A stretch of 64,000 bases of DNA from Aliidiomarina sanyensis (lineage in GTDB: Bacteria > Pseudomonadota > Gammaproteobacteria > Enterobacterales > Alteromonadaceae), in contig NZ_PIPM01000007.1 in the NCBI RefSeq assembly GCF_003987175.1, positions 62,001 through 126,000 on the forward strand, written 5' to 3'. The position numbers were made by a program, and so were the translations under genes. The notes under the pieces were generated by a model. It did not search any database. It saw nothing but the letters and a program-made list of their open reading frames with translations, and was not told the DNA's origin. How positions within the stretch are numbered: position 1 is the first letter of the stretch; every line of letters starts with the position of its first letter. This document shows, in pieces, positions 36,432-46,100 of the stretch.

Positions 36432-37964
36432 ATGACGAGCGTAATGAAACTTGAATTAAACCCGGGGCATCTGAATTTGGCGCAACTGCGTCAAATCAGT
36501 CGGCAGCCCGTTGAACTCAGCTTACCTGAAGCGGCGCGAGCCGATGTGGCCCGTGCAGCGAAGACGGTCGCGGATGTCCTTGCGGAGGGCCGCGTGGTGT
36601 ATGGCATTAATACTGGCTTTGGCTTGCTCGCGAATACGCGAATTAAGCCCGAACAGTTGGCTGACTTACAGCGTCGCATTGTGCTGTCTCATGCTGCCGG
36701 TGTTGGCACTGCCATGCAAGATGCAGTCGTGCGTCTGATGCTAGTACTGAAAATTAACTCGCTTGCGCGCGGGTACTCTGGTGTGCGTCCCGAGGTGATC
36801 GACTTCTTGATTGCTCTCGTCAACGCAGAAGCCTATCCGATCGTGCCTGAGAAAGGCTCCGTTGGTGCATGTGGTGACCTTGCACCATTGGCACATATGG
36901 TACTGCCGCTCCTCGGTGAAGGCGAGCTGAGAATTCGTGGACATCGCGTGAGTGCAAAAGAAGGCCTTGAGCAGTTGGGGTTAGCACCCATTGAGCTGGC
37001 ACCGAAAGAAGGGCTAGCGTTGCTCAATGGAACCCAGGCTTCTACCGCACTGGCGTTGCATGGTTTATTCGCAATTGAGGATGTCTTTGCGTCTGCATTG
37101 CTGGCAGGCTCCATGTCCGTTGAAGCGGCACTTGGATCGCGGACGCCGTTCGATGCGCGTATTCACGAAGTACGCGGTCAGTATGGCCAGATCGATGTGG
37201 CGGCAGAGCTGCGCCGGATTCTGGCAGAGCGCAGTGAGATCGGTGAATCGCACACGAACTGTGGCAAGGTTCAGGACCCCTACAGTTTGCGTTGCCAACC
37301 TCAGGTTATGGGTGCGGCATGGGATCAAATCCGGTACGCAGCTGAAGTATTAGGCCGTGAAGCGAATGGCGTCACGGATAATCCACTGGTATTCCCTGAA
37401 GACAACGACATTCTTTCAGGTGGAAACTTCCATGCAGAACCTGTCGCCATGGCCGCTGATATGCTTGCAATCGCTGTCTCAGAGGTGGGCTCGCTGTCGG
37501 AACGCCGGACGGCGCTGTTAGTGGATCGGAATTTAAGTAATCTCCCACCATTTTTGGTCGAGAATGGCGGCGTGAACTCCGGGTTTATGTTGGCTCAGGT
37601 CACTGCAGCTGCGTTGGCTTCTGAAAATAAAACCTTGGCGCATCCTGCTTCTATTGACAGCTTGCCGACTTCAGCAAACCAAGAAGACCACGTCTCCATG
37701 GCGACTTTTGCAGCACGTCGGCTTGAAGATATAGCGGAAAACGTTGCGAATATTGTCGCGATTGAATTACTCGGGGCGGCGCAAGGTATGGATTTCCGCC
37801 GACCGTTGAAATCGTCAGAAACGCTGGAAAAAACCCATGAGATGCTCCGGGAAAAGGTTGGCTTCTATGACGAAGACCGCTACTTCTCTCCGGACATTAT
37901 CGCAATTGCCCAGCTGGTTCGGTCAGGTCAGTTAACCGAGCTGGTTGAATTGCGATTGTCGTAA
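36432..37964 (+). CDS. hutH: Histidine ammonia-lyase with Cys at the MIO position
   Basis: Deaminates histidine to urocanate, the first step of the pathway. The 510 residues align well with the Pseudomonas enzyme: [13 protein letters not shown] at the N-terminus, [17 protein letters not shown] and [10 protein letters not shown] in the core. The MIO prosthetic group normally forms from Ala-Ser-Gly; here the motif is [15 protein letters not shown], with C147 (TGT) instead of serine. A serine-to-cysteine mutant of the Pseudomonas enzyme has been reported to be active, so activity is likely. AGGA precedes the ATG. Confidence 0.96.
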   Translation: MTSVMKLELNPGHLNLAQLRQISRQPVELSLPEAARADVARAAKTVADVLAEGRVVYGINTGFGLLANTRIKPEQLADLQRRIVLSHAAGVGTAMQDAVVRLMLVLKINSLARGYSGVRPEVIDFLIALVNAEAYPIVPEKGSVGACGDLAPLAHMVLPLLGEGELRIRGHRVSAKEGLEQLGLAPIELAPKEGLALLNGTQASTALALHGLFAIEDVFASALLAGSMSVEAALGSRTPFDARIHEVRGQYGQIDVAAELRRILAERSEIGESHTNCGKVQDPYSLRCQPQVMGAAWDQIRYAAEVLGREANGVTDNPLVFPEDNDILSGGNFHAEPVAMAADMLAIAVSEVGSLSERRTALLVDRNLSNLPPFLVENGGVNSGFMLAQVTAAALASENKTLAHPASIDSLPTSANQEDHVSMATFAARRLEDIAENVANIVAIELLGAAQGMDFRRPLKSSETLEKTHEMLREKVGFYDEDRYFSPDIIAIAQLVRSGQLTELVELRLS

Positions 37965-37971
37965 ATCGGCA

Positions 37972-38002
37972 ATTCTTGCGCTGCTTAGCGCGGCGCAAGA
38001 AT
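37972..38002. terminator. Hairpin between convergent hutH and yiiD
   Basis: Ten-base-pair stem ATTCTTGCGC / GCGCAAGAAT with an eleven-base loop. It spans the end of the minus-strand gene (stop at 37985). There is no strong T tract on either strand, so it may act as a weak terminator or an RNA end-stabilising hairpin. Confidence 0.4.
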
Positions 38003-38893
38003 GACAAATTCTCCGGTAAAAATGGCGGCAGCCTCGCTGCTGTCGCCATCATATAGATAACTTTTCGCATGGAGGCGGGCGTTTTTCCCATCATGCACCC
38101 CATTCATATCACCTTGCAGGTCACGCAAGTGCGCCAGGCCACGAGGAGCGTCCTTGATGGGACGCTGGTATTGAATGTTGCCCTCCGCTAAAACAATAGC
38201 GCCGCCAATCTCTCGTTCACGCATTTGTAAATCAATCAGACCCCAACATGTCAGTGTGGCAAGGGTATAAATACTGCCTGCAAACATGGTGTTGTGGAGA
38301 TTAATATTCCGAGGCAGTGGCGCCCGCAGCTCAAATTCGCGGCCGGTATATTGATGCACCCGAATGCCCATGGCTTCGCTAATCGGGATCTTCTCATGCC
38401 ATGTTTTTTCAAGCTGAATGCACCACTGCGGGCGATACACAATGTGGTTCACTGGGTCGAGATGTTTGACGAGGAGATGTTCAGCCATTGGGTTATCGAC
38501 GGTATTTGCTTCCTGATGAATTTCGTAGCCGCACTTCAGATAAAACCCCAGCGTGGTGTCACGCGAACGAATAATGACACGCTTTGCTCCATGATCACGG
38601 GCGAGCAATTCCAAGGCATGGAGTAAACGAACACCATGCCCCTCCCCCTGCATTTGTGGCTGCACGACCATAAAGCGAACTTGCGCTTCGGTGGTGCTAT
38701 TAAAATGGAGACGTCCAATTCCAATCAATAGACCATCTGCATCGACGAGCATACGATGCTCGCCGACTTGATCGTATTCGTCCCGTTCAGAGCCTGGAGG
38801 CTTCTGAAAAGGACGTCTCAAGACGTCGTAACGCAGCGCGTAATAATCCGCAAATTCTTGCTCCGTGCGAGGTGTAATAATCCGATATTCCAT
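37985..38893 (-). CDS. yiiD: GNAT-hotdog fusion, YiiD (MadA)-like
   Basis: A 302-residue protein from the ATG at 38893 (MEYRIITPRTEQEF). The first half (about 1-150) is a GNAT domain with VRFMVVQPQMQGEGHG as the acetyl-CoA loop. The second half (about 165-300) is a hotdog domain with HNTMFAGSIYTLATLTCWGL, the signature shared with E. coli YiiD. From memory, this C-terminal family was shown to be a malonyl-ACP decarboxylase (MadA) that feeds fatty-acid initiation. It diverges from yihY-dtd, matching the E. coli yihY-dtd-yiiD neighbourhood, although the orientation differs. Confidence 0.85.
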   Translation of the reverse strand: MEYRIITPRTEQEFADYYALRYDVLRRPFQKPPGSERDEYDQVGEHRMLVDADGLLIGIGRLHFNSTTEAQVRFMVVQPQMQGEGHGVRLLHALELLARDHGAKRVIIRSRDTTLGFYLKCGYEIHQEANTVDNPMAEHLLVKHLDPVNHIVYRPQWCIQLEKTWHEKIPISEAMGIRVHQYTGREFELRAPLPRNINLHNTMFAGSIYTLATLTCWGLIDLQMREREIGGAIVLAEGNIQYQRPIKDAPRGLAHLRDLQGDMNGVHDGKNARLHAKSYLYDGDSSEAAAIFTGEFVILAPR

Positions 38894-39032
38894 GAGGTCG
38901 CCCACTTCAAAATGAACCCATGAGGGTATGCGAGCCGTATTTCAGAATCAAGACACCCAAAGGTGGGTTCTTGTCGTTCACTCCGATGCCTGCCACAATA
39001 AAGCATGTCATCACAACGGGTTGAGACATTTC

Positions 39033-40001
39033 ATGAGTAAACCAAAACAGGTATGGCAAACTGTAAAACGACACGCACCGGGAATAGCGCGCACCTCGTT
39101 TGATTTCATGCGCTATTTCTTGCGTCGTTGCGCAACCGACCGGATCAATGTGATGGCCGGCCACTTGACCTATGTCAGTCTGCTGTCATTGGTTCCTTTG
39201 ATGGCTGTGATGTTCGCGATGTTTGCCGCGTTCCCCATGTTTGCGGATACCCGTGCGGCCCTTGAGGGGGCGCTGATGGAAAACCTGGTCCCGACCAGCG
39301 GCGAGGCCATCCAAGAGTATCTTGAGCGTTTCGTTGGAAATGCGAACCAAATGACCGCCATCGGTGTGGTCTTTCTCTTTGTCGTGGCAATCATGCTAAT
39401 CAGCGCTATCGACAAAGCCATGAATCAGATTTGGCGCGTCGAAAACAAACGCCGGATGATCATCAGCCTCGCGGTGTACTGGATGGTACTCACCATGGGA
39501 CCGATTTTGGTGGGAACCGGGATTGGCTTGAGTTCGTACTTGCTCTCATTGGCGGCGTTTGCTGACGATTACGTCACCGGCGTACGTACGACCATGTTAA
39601 CGCTGTTTCCATTCTTTACGAGTCTCATGGCATTTATGCTGCTGTACGTGATGGTCCCCAACAAAGTGGTGAAATTTCGCCATGCCATCTGGGGTGCTGG
39701 GGTCGCTGCACTGTTGTTTGAGATTGCGAAGAACGGATTCCGGATATACCTCCAATATTTCCCATCCTACGAACTGATTTACGGCGCAATGGCCACCATC
39801 CCCATCCTGATTGTTTGGATTTACTTGTCATGGAACATTATTTTGCTGGGTGCAGAGCTGAGCGTCAGTATCAGTGAATATATGAATGACCCAGATGAGC
39901 CCCTCCCACCGGATGAAGAAGAGCAAGCGAAAGCGCAAGGTGAAGATGCCGAAGAGCACGAAGCGCCTGCGAAAAAGCAACCCGTGCAGGAGATGTCATG
40001 A
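39033..40001 (+). CDS. yihY: YihY family inner-membrane protein (formerly BrkB/Rbn)
   Basis: A 322-residue protein from the ATG at 39033 ([17 protein letters not shown]) with about six membrane helices. The family segments are [17 protein letters not shown] near the N-terminus and [27 protein letters not shown] near the C-terminus. The tail is acidic and charged (about 285-322). E. coli YihY was once called RNase BN by mistake; its function is unknown. An in-frame upstream extension of 35 codons is unlikely. It overlaps dtd by four bases (ATGA). Confidence 0.9.
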   Translation: MSKPKQVWQTVKRHAPGIARTSFDFMRYFLRRCATDRINVMAGHLTYVSLLSLVPLMAVMFAMFAAFPMFADTRAALEGALMENLVPTSGEAIQEYLERFVGNANQMTAIGVVFLFVVAIMLISAIDKAMNQIWRVENKRRMIISLAVYWMVLTMGPILVGTGIGLSSYLLSLAAFADDYVTGVRTTMLTLFPFFTSLMAFMLLYVMVPNKVVKFRHAIWGAGVAALLFEIAKNGFRIYLQYFPSYELIYGAMATIPILIVWIYLSWNIILLGAELSVSISEYMNDPDEPLPPDEEEQAKAQGEDAEEHEAPAKKQPVQEMS

Positions 40002-40435
40002 TTGCATTGATCCAACGGGTCACCGAAGCGCGAGTTGAGGTGGCGGGAGATGTTGTGGGTGAAATCAATCAAGGAATCTTGGTTTTACTCGGCGTTCAGA
40101 AAGATGACAGCATTGCCGATGCACAGCGCTTGGCGGAACGTGTTGTGGGTTATCGGATTTTTGCTGATGCGGAAGACAAAATGAATCTCGACGTCCGCGA
40201 CATCGGTGGCTCGTTGCTCGTGGTATCTCAGTTTACCCTAGCCGCTGATACCAAGCGGGGACGCCGCCCCAGTTTCTCATCTGCTGGCTCTCCACAACAC
40301 GCACAAACACTCTATCACGTGTTTTGTGACGCGGTACGCGCCCTGAAAGTACCCGTTCAAACGGGACGCTTCGCCGCAGACATGCAAGTGTCCCTCACCA
40401 ATGACGGACCAGTAACCTTCCTCCTGGAATCTTGA
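39998..40435 (+). CDS. dtd: D-aminoacyl-tRNA deacylase
   Basis: Removes D-amino acids (and glycine from tRNA-Ala) attached by mistake to tRNA. The 145 residues start [15 protein letters not shown]; the two characteristic motifs are [20 protein letters not shown] and a C-terminal [15 protein letters not shown], which contains the cross-subunit GP-type motif. It overlaps yihY by four bases. After its TGA come 36 bases and then a repeat cluster. Confidence 0.96.
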   Translation: MIALIQRVTEARVEVAGDVVGEINQGILVLLGVQKDDSIADAQRLAERVVGYRIFADAEDKMNLDVRDIGGSLLVVSQFTLAADTKRGRRPSFSSAGSPQHAQTLYHVFCDAVRALKVPVQTGRFAADMQVSLTNDGPVTFLLES

Positions 40436-40467
40436 ACCGACACCGCGCTCCCACCGTATAAAAGGCC

Positions 40468-40711
40468 ATAACCAACGCACCGCGTTGGGCTCAAAACCGT
40501 AGCCAACGCACTGCGTTGGGCTTAAAACCGTAACCAACGCACTGCGTTGGGCTCAAAACCGTAGCCAACGCACCGCGTTGGGCTCAATAACCGTAACCAA
40601 CGCACCGCGTTGGGCTCAATAACCGTAGCCAACGCACCGCGTTGGGCTCAATAACCGTAGCCAACGCACCGCGTTGGGCTCAAAACCGTAACCAACGCAC
40701 TGCGTTGGGCC
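40468..40711. repeat. REP-like palindrome cluster 1 (8 copies, 31-32 bp period)
   Basis: Eight tandem copies of a 17-base palindrome CCAACGCAC(C/T)GCGTTGG, starting at 40472, 40503, 40534, 40565, 40597, 40629, 40661 and 40692. Most are preceded by CCGTAG or CCGTAA and followed by GCTCAA(TA)ACC linkers. All copies have the same orientation. The GTAG/GTAA tetranucleotide plus a palindrome fits GTAG-type REP elements. The cluster fills the gap between dtd and the SDR gene, which starts 17 bases later. No REP transposase (RAYT) is in the window. Confidence 0.9.
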
Positions 40712-40727
40712 AGCGCAAGGAGTTCAC

Positions 40728-41471
40728 ATGTCAACATATGCCATATTCGGTGCCGGCGGCGGGCTCGGACTTGCCCTCACGCAGGAACTCCGTAAACGCG
40801 CACCAGATGCAACCATCCATGCATTCAGTCGCAGCGCCCGGCCTGACACCTTATCTTCCGATAACAACCTCCAGTGGCATCAGTGTAGCGATGACATTCT
40901 TGAAACCGTGACGAAAGCCGTCCACCAGTGGCAAGCTGACGGCATTGAACTCAACGGTGTGATCTCAACCATTGGTTGGCTGCATCAAGTGCATCCTGAA
41001 CACGGGGAATGGCAGCCGGAGCGCCGTATTGAGCAATTGAATGGCGAGCAACTGCAGGCTTATTTTTACGTGAATGCCACCTTGCCTGCGTTGTTACTGC
41101 AAGCCTGTAAGCCGACACTCCCGAAAAAAGAGCCATGCTTTTTCGCCCAACTCGGTGCCAAAGTGGGCAGTATCGGTGACAATGAGCTCGGGGGCTGGTA
41201 TGGCTATCGGGCATCCAAAGCGGCCTTAAATATGTTATTTAAAACAGCCTCCATCGAATTTAAACGCACTCATAAAAAGCTCATCCTCTCAGTCATTCAC
41301 CCCGGAACAACGGATACCAAGTTATCGGAACCCTTCCAAGAGCGGTTACCGAAGGATAAGTTGTTTTCTGCTGAAACCTCAGCAGAGCGGATCTGGGATG
41401 TCATAGAAGGGCTGACTCCTGAACAAAGCGGTGGCTTTTGGTTTTGGGATGGTAAGGCGCTCCCCTGGTAG
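40728..41471 (+). CDS. Short-chain dehydrogenase/reductase, CsgA-like
   Basis: A 247-residue SDR with the nucleotide loop FGAGGGLGLAL near the N-terminus (a GxGxxG variant), and the catalytic YGYRASKAALNML (Tyr and Lys present). A serine-bearing strand (GAKVGSIGDN) precedes it. The family resembles the C-factor/CsgA-like proteins that are common in marine gammaproteobacteria; the substrate is unknown. AAGGAG lies eight bases upstream of the ATG. A REP cluster ends 17 bases before it, so the promoter would have to lie inside or before that cluster. Confidence 0.88.
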   Translation: MSTYAIFGAGGGLGLALTQELRKRAPDATIHAFSRSARPDTLSSDNNLQWHQCSDDILETVTKAVHQWQADGIELNGVISTIGWLHQVHPEHGEWQPERRIEQLNGEQLQAYFYVNATLPALLLQACKPTLPKKEPCFFAQLGAKVGSIGDNELGGWYGYRASKAALNMLFKTASIEFKRTHKKLILSVIHPGTTDTKLSEPFQERLPKDKLFSAETSAERIWDVIEGLTPEQSGGFWFWDGKALPW

Positions 41472-41589
41472 TTCAAACGAAACATTCACCTGCAAAGAGC
41501 ACTTGCCGTTCGTCACAAACTAGGTGATCCTGTGAGTCGTTTTTGCTTCAACGACCACACCGTCACAAGAATAAAAAAGGATGTGTCTC

Positions 41590-41892
41590 ATGAACTATTT
41601 ACTCGCAGTTGTCTTGCCACCTGTGGCTGTATGGATGGCAGGGGCTCGCAAGCAAGTCTGGCTTAGCTTAGCGCTCTATTTAGCAGCTCTGATGCTATTT
41701 CGAATCGCAACGGGCGGAGAAGTACCCGGAGCCTATGCGGCTGCCCCAGTTATGTATGTCATAGCGATTATTCATGCGTTTGTTTTTACCCATCGTCAAT
41801 ATCAGCAAACGAGTGGGCAAATTCATCCGCATCGTGGCTCAGCGACCCAAAGCAAGGCACCAGAAAAAAACACCAAGGATTCGTCTGAGTAA
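41590..41892 (+). CDS. Small membrane protein, YqaE/Pmp3-like (tentative)
   Basis: A 100-residue protein starting MNYLLAVVLPPVAVW. It has two or three hydrophobic segments (about 3-16, 22-37, 50-67) followed by a hydrophilic tail rich in Gln, Ser and Lys. The LPPVAVW N-terminus resembles the YqaE/Pmp3 family (ILPPLGVF), though those are only about 52 residues. AAGG lies upstream at 41576. An ATG nine bases upstream is a less likely start. No function can be stated. Confidence 0.55.
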   Translation: MNYLLAVVLPPVAVWMAGARKQVWLSLALYLAALMLFRIATGGEVPGAYAAAPVMYVIAIIHAFVFTHRQYQQTSGQIHPHRGSATQSKAPEKNTKDSSE

Positions 41893-41953
41893 GCATGAGC
41901 TTACTTTTCGAGCTATACCATAGGAACACACGGTGATGACCATGTTGAATACC

Positions 41954-41969
41954 GTAAAGTAAAGGTAAA
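41954..41969. promoter_or_regulatory. CpxR-box-like site upstream of the RND operon
   Basis: GTAAA at 41954 and GTAAA at 41965 are separated by six bases, close to the CpxR consensus GTAAA-N5-GTAAA, and a third GTAAA lies between them at 41959. The window contains a CpxR homologue, and CpxR is reported to control RND pumps in some bacteria. Confidence 0.4.
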
Positions 41970-42000
41970 TCGACTGTTAGCTTGCTCCGTGTTCCGTCAT

Positions 42001-42016
42001 CTTTACAATTGTAAAG
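42001..42016. promoter_or_regulatory. Perfect 16-bp palindrome before the RND operon
   Basis: CTTTACAATTGTAAAG is a perfect inverted repeat with no spacer, 22 bases before the adaptor ATG. It is a good candidate operator for a dimeric regulator. The arms contain GTAAAG/CTTTAC, so CpxR or a TetR-type repressor could bind; neither can be confirmed from sequence. Confidence 0.5.
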
Positions 42017-42037
42017 ACACCGATTGGAGTGATTCCT

Positions 42038-43189
42038 ATGAAATTGAAGCAGACCACGACCGCATGGAAACGCATCGTGGTGATCGCAAGCGCCACAGTT
42101 ATGCTTGCCCACCTGTCTGCGTGTTCTGATGGCACGGCAATGAACGACGCAGAAACGCGTCCTGCACACCGTGTATTAGTGAAAACCGTTGAAGCAGAAA
42201 CCCTTGAGCTCGAACGCTCATTTGCCGCCCGAACGGAAGGCTCGATGGTAGCTGAAGTTCGAGCCCGCGTCGGCGGCCAGCTCGAAGCTCGGCATTTTAG
42301 TGAAGGTCAGCTCGTCGAATCTGGCACGGTGATGTTTTCAATTGAGCAAGCACCTTACGAAGTCGATCTGCAAAAAGCACAAGCTGAGCTAACCAGTGCA
42401 GAGGCAACATTTAACGAGGCCCGCCGCGATTGGGCACGAGTCGAGAATCTGTTTACTGACGGTGCAGTCAGTGCGCGGGAGCTCGACCAAACACAATCGC
42501 GCGTCGAAATGGCGGAAGCGGATCTTGAGGCAGCCCGCGCGCAGCTTGAAGACGTTAAATTGCGTTACAGTTACACAGAGATCAAAGCCCCGATCACCGG
42601 AGTTGCGAGTCGCGAGTCGGTGTCGGTTGGAAACTTGATTCAAGCAAACGACACGCTGGCCACGATCGTAAGCCTCGATCCAATCTATGTTCACTTTAAT
42701 GTGCCAGAGAGCGATATTGCGACGCGTTACCTGCTGCGTGTGACCAGTTTGAATGCCGAAGACGAGCAAGACGGTCCGCCAGCACGGTTGCGGTTCAGCG
42801 ATGGTCGTGAGCATCCTATTGAAGGCTATATCGATTACGTGAGCCGAATTGTTGACCGCGAAACCGGCAGCATTGAAGCGCGTGCGGTGATTCCAAACCC
42901 AGACATGACCCTACTTCCGGGCCAATTTGTGCGGGTGCAGTTGCCACAAATTGAGTTGACCCACGCAATCACAGTGCCACAACGTGCGATTATCCAATCA
43001 GGCCGTCACTCCGTGGTGTACATCGTGGACAACCAAGATACCGTGCAAGTACGCGAGGTAACGCTTGGGGTTCGTGTTGGCAATGAACAGTTAATTGAGC
43101 AAGGTCTGGCAAGCGGTGACCGGGTGATTGTTGAAGGTTTATCCATGCTGCAACCAGGGACTCGGGTGCACGTGGAGGAAGCTGAATGA
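42038..43189 (+). CDS. RND efflux periplasmic adaptor (membrane fusion) lipoprotein
   Basis: From the ATG at 42038 (MKLKQTTTAWK) the protein has 383 residues. A signal peptide ends in the lipobox LSAC, so it is a lipid-anchored adaptor like AcrA. The lipoyl half-motifs (AEVRARVGGQLEARHFSEGQLV and YTEIKAPITGVASRESVSVG) flank a coiled-coil hairpin of about 60 residues, then come the beta-barrel (RFSDGREHPIEGYIDYV) and the membrane-proximal domain (PQRAIIQSG). It overlaps the pump gene by four bases. No outer-membrane channel gene is in the operon. Confidence 0.94.
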   Translation: MKLKQTTTAWKRIVVIASATVMLAHLSACSDGTAMNDAETRPAHRVLVKTVEAETLELERSFAARTEGSMVAEVRARVGGQLEARHFSEGQLVESGTVMFSIEQAPYEVDLQKAQAELTSAEATFNEARRDWARVENLFTDGAVSARELDQTQSRVEMAEADLEAARAQLEDVKLRYSYTEIKAPITGVASRESVSVGNLIQANDTLATIVSLDPIYVHFNVPESDIATRYLLRVTSLNAEDEQDGPPARLRFSDGREHPIEGYIDYVSRIVDRETGSIEARAVIPNPDMTLLPGQFVRVQLPQIELTHAITVPQRAIIQSGRHSVVYIVDNQDTVQVREVTLGVRVGNEQLIEQGLASGDRVIVEGLSMLQPGTRVHVEEAE

Positions 43190-46100
43190 TTGCACGCCAT
43201 TTTATTGAGCGTCCGGTGCTGGCATCGGTCCTCTCGATTTTGATTGTGCTTGCGGGGTTGATGTCACTTCGCATTCTGCCGGTCCAGCAGTATCCACAGA
43301 TTGTTCCTCCGCAAGTGGTGGTGAGCGCCAGTTATTCCGGCGCGACCGCCGAGGCAGCCTCCCAAGCGGTTGCCGCCCCCATTGAGCTGTATATCAATGG
43401 GGTTGAAAACATGCTGTATATGACCTCATCTGCGGACGACACGGGCTCGGTTTCAATTACCGTCGTGTTTGAGGTAGGCACCGATGTTGACCAAGCAGCC
43501 ATTGATGTTGAGGCTCAAGTTCAACGGGCTTACTCGCGCCTTCCCGAAGAGGTCCAACGCAGCGGCGTAGAGATTCGCAAGCAATCGAGCGCAATCCTGA
43601 AGATTGTTTCTTTAAGCTCGCCGGATGGTAGCCGTGATTCGTTATTCTTGAATAACTACGCGACCTTGACCGTGCAAGATGAATTAAGCCGGATTAACGG
43701 TGTTGCTCAGGTCACCTTCTTTGGGTCCAAAACCTATTCCATGCGGCTCTGGTTACGGCCGGACCAACTTGCCGACTACGGCATGACCCCAGCCGATGTG
43801 CGTGCCGCAGTAAACGAACAAAATAATATGTTCGCAGCGGGGCGGTTCGGTGATGCTCCAAATCCAGAGAACCCCCAGGAGTTAACGCTCCCGATCGGAA
43901 CCGAAGGGCGTTTCTCGACCGTTGAAGAATTTGAAGAGATTATTTTGCGCTCTGAGCCTGGCGGGTCGGTAGTGCGCTTGCGTGACGTAGCGCGCGTCGA
44001 ACTCGGTGCGAGCAACTATGATTTTGATGCCATTCAAAATGGCGAAACCGTGGTGCCAATGGGGATCTTCCTGCGCCCCGGTGCAAATGCTTTGGAAGTA
44101 TCGGAAGAAGTCGACCGCGTCATGGAGCGAATGAGCCAATCATTCCCCAGCGGTGTCGCCTACTCGGTGTCTTTTGATACGACAGACTTCGTGAAAGTCT
44201 CCATCCAGCAGGTGGTCTTAACCCTATTCCAAGCGTTGCTCTTGGTTATGGGGGTTATCTATTTATTCTTACAGCGCTGGCGCGCAACACTTATTCCATT
44301 GCTCTCGATTCCGGTTGCATTAATCGGTGCATTCGCGGGCATGTATGTGTTTGGGTTCTCCGTCAACCTACTGACCTTGTTGGCCATGGTGTTAGCGATA
44401 GGGATTGTGGTGGATGATGCCATCGTCGTGCTAGAGAATGTTGAGCGCTTGATGCGCGAAAAAGGACTCACCCCCAAACAAGCAGCAATTGAAGCCATGG
44501 AAGAGGTCTCCGCGCCGATTATCACGATGGTTTTGGTGCTTGCAGCCGTGTTTATACCGGTTGCATTTTTGGGTGGACTAGCCGGTGTTATGTATCAGCA
44601 GTTTGCACTTACTATCGCTGTATCTGTTATTCTATCAGGTTTTGTCGCGTTGACGTTGAGCCCAGCATTGTGTGCACAAATCCTAAAAGAGAAACCAGAG
44701 GCACCACCCAAAGTCCTTCAAAAATTTAACGTATGGTTTGAAAAAGCGACCCAACGTTACACCGATGGCGTGCGCTTCATGTTGAAACGCACCGGTATTG
44801 CTTTTGCTGTTTTCGTAGCGTTGGCCGCCGTGGCCTACGGTGGGTTTACTCAGCTTCCAGGTGGCCTCGTGCCAGACGAAGATCAAGGCTATGTCCTCGT
44901 GAGTCATCGCTTACCGGAAGGCGCCTCGCTTGATCGGACGCGTGATATGTCATTGCGCTGGAACGAGCAATTGCGCAATACCGATTCGGTGCAGAATACA
45001 CTGACCTTCATGGGCTACGACCTCGTAAATGGAGGGCGGAAACCGAATGTTGGCGCAAGCTTTGTGACCCTTGAGCATTGGGATGATCGCAATCTGCGCC
45101 GGAATAGTTCATTTCAATTCGCCGAACAAATTAATGAAATGGGGAGTGACCATCGTGAAGCAACGATCACCGCGTTTAATCCGCCTCCCATCTCCGGAAT
45201 CTCAACGACCGGTGGTTTAGAAGCTTATCTCGTGGCGATTATGGATGGTGATAACGAGAACTTGATTGCGCGGCTAAATGACGTGATTGAGCATGCGAAT
45301 GAGCGGCCCGAGCTGCAGAATGTTCGAACGACATTGTCGATGGACATTCCTCGGTATGTCGCCCATGTCGATCGCGAGCGTGCAAAGTCCTCTGGGGTGG
45401 CCATAACAGACATTTTCTCGACCATGTCCGCGAACTTCAGTCGTACAACGCTCAACGACTTCAACTTCCTCGGGCGCGCCTGGCGGGTTTACATGATGGG
45501 TGAATCATCATTCCGTGAAGGCCCGCATAACATGGCCGATGTCTTTGTGCGCTCGAGCAGTGGCGAAATGATTCCGCTCGACTCACTTGTACGTCTTGAG
45601 CGGACCACAGGCCCAGACACGGTCCATCGTTACAATAACCGCCCAGCAGCACGCCTGTTGGCCGATCCTGCGCAAGGTTACAGCTCAGGGCAAGCCATGC
45701 GTGCATTTGAGGAAGTTGTCCTTGAGTTAGTCAGTGAAGACCAAGACTATCAATTGTTTTGGACTGGTGCATCACGACAAGAGCGCGATAGTGGCAATGC
45801 CGCGAGCTTGGCTTTTGGCTTTGCGATGTTAATGGTGTTCTTACTGTTGGCTGCGCAATATGAGCGCTGGTCTCTGCCACTGGCAGTCCTCACTGCAGTT
45901 CCTTTCGCAATTTTCGGTGCGGTCGTCGCGACGTGGATTACGGGCATGCAGAATAATATCTACTTCCAAGTGGGCTTATTGGTTCTACTCGGATTGTCTG
46001 CCAAAAACGCCATTTTGATCGTTGAGTTTGCTGTGTTGAATCGAAAACGCGGTATGACGTTGACGGCCGCTGCTCTGACCGCCTGTCGACAACGTTTCCG

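Noticed and set aside
40468-40711. CRISPR array
   Set aside because: The repeats are palindromic and regular, but the sequence between them is the same short linker (about 14 bases) in every unit, not unique spacers, and there are no cas genes nearby.
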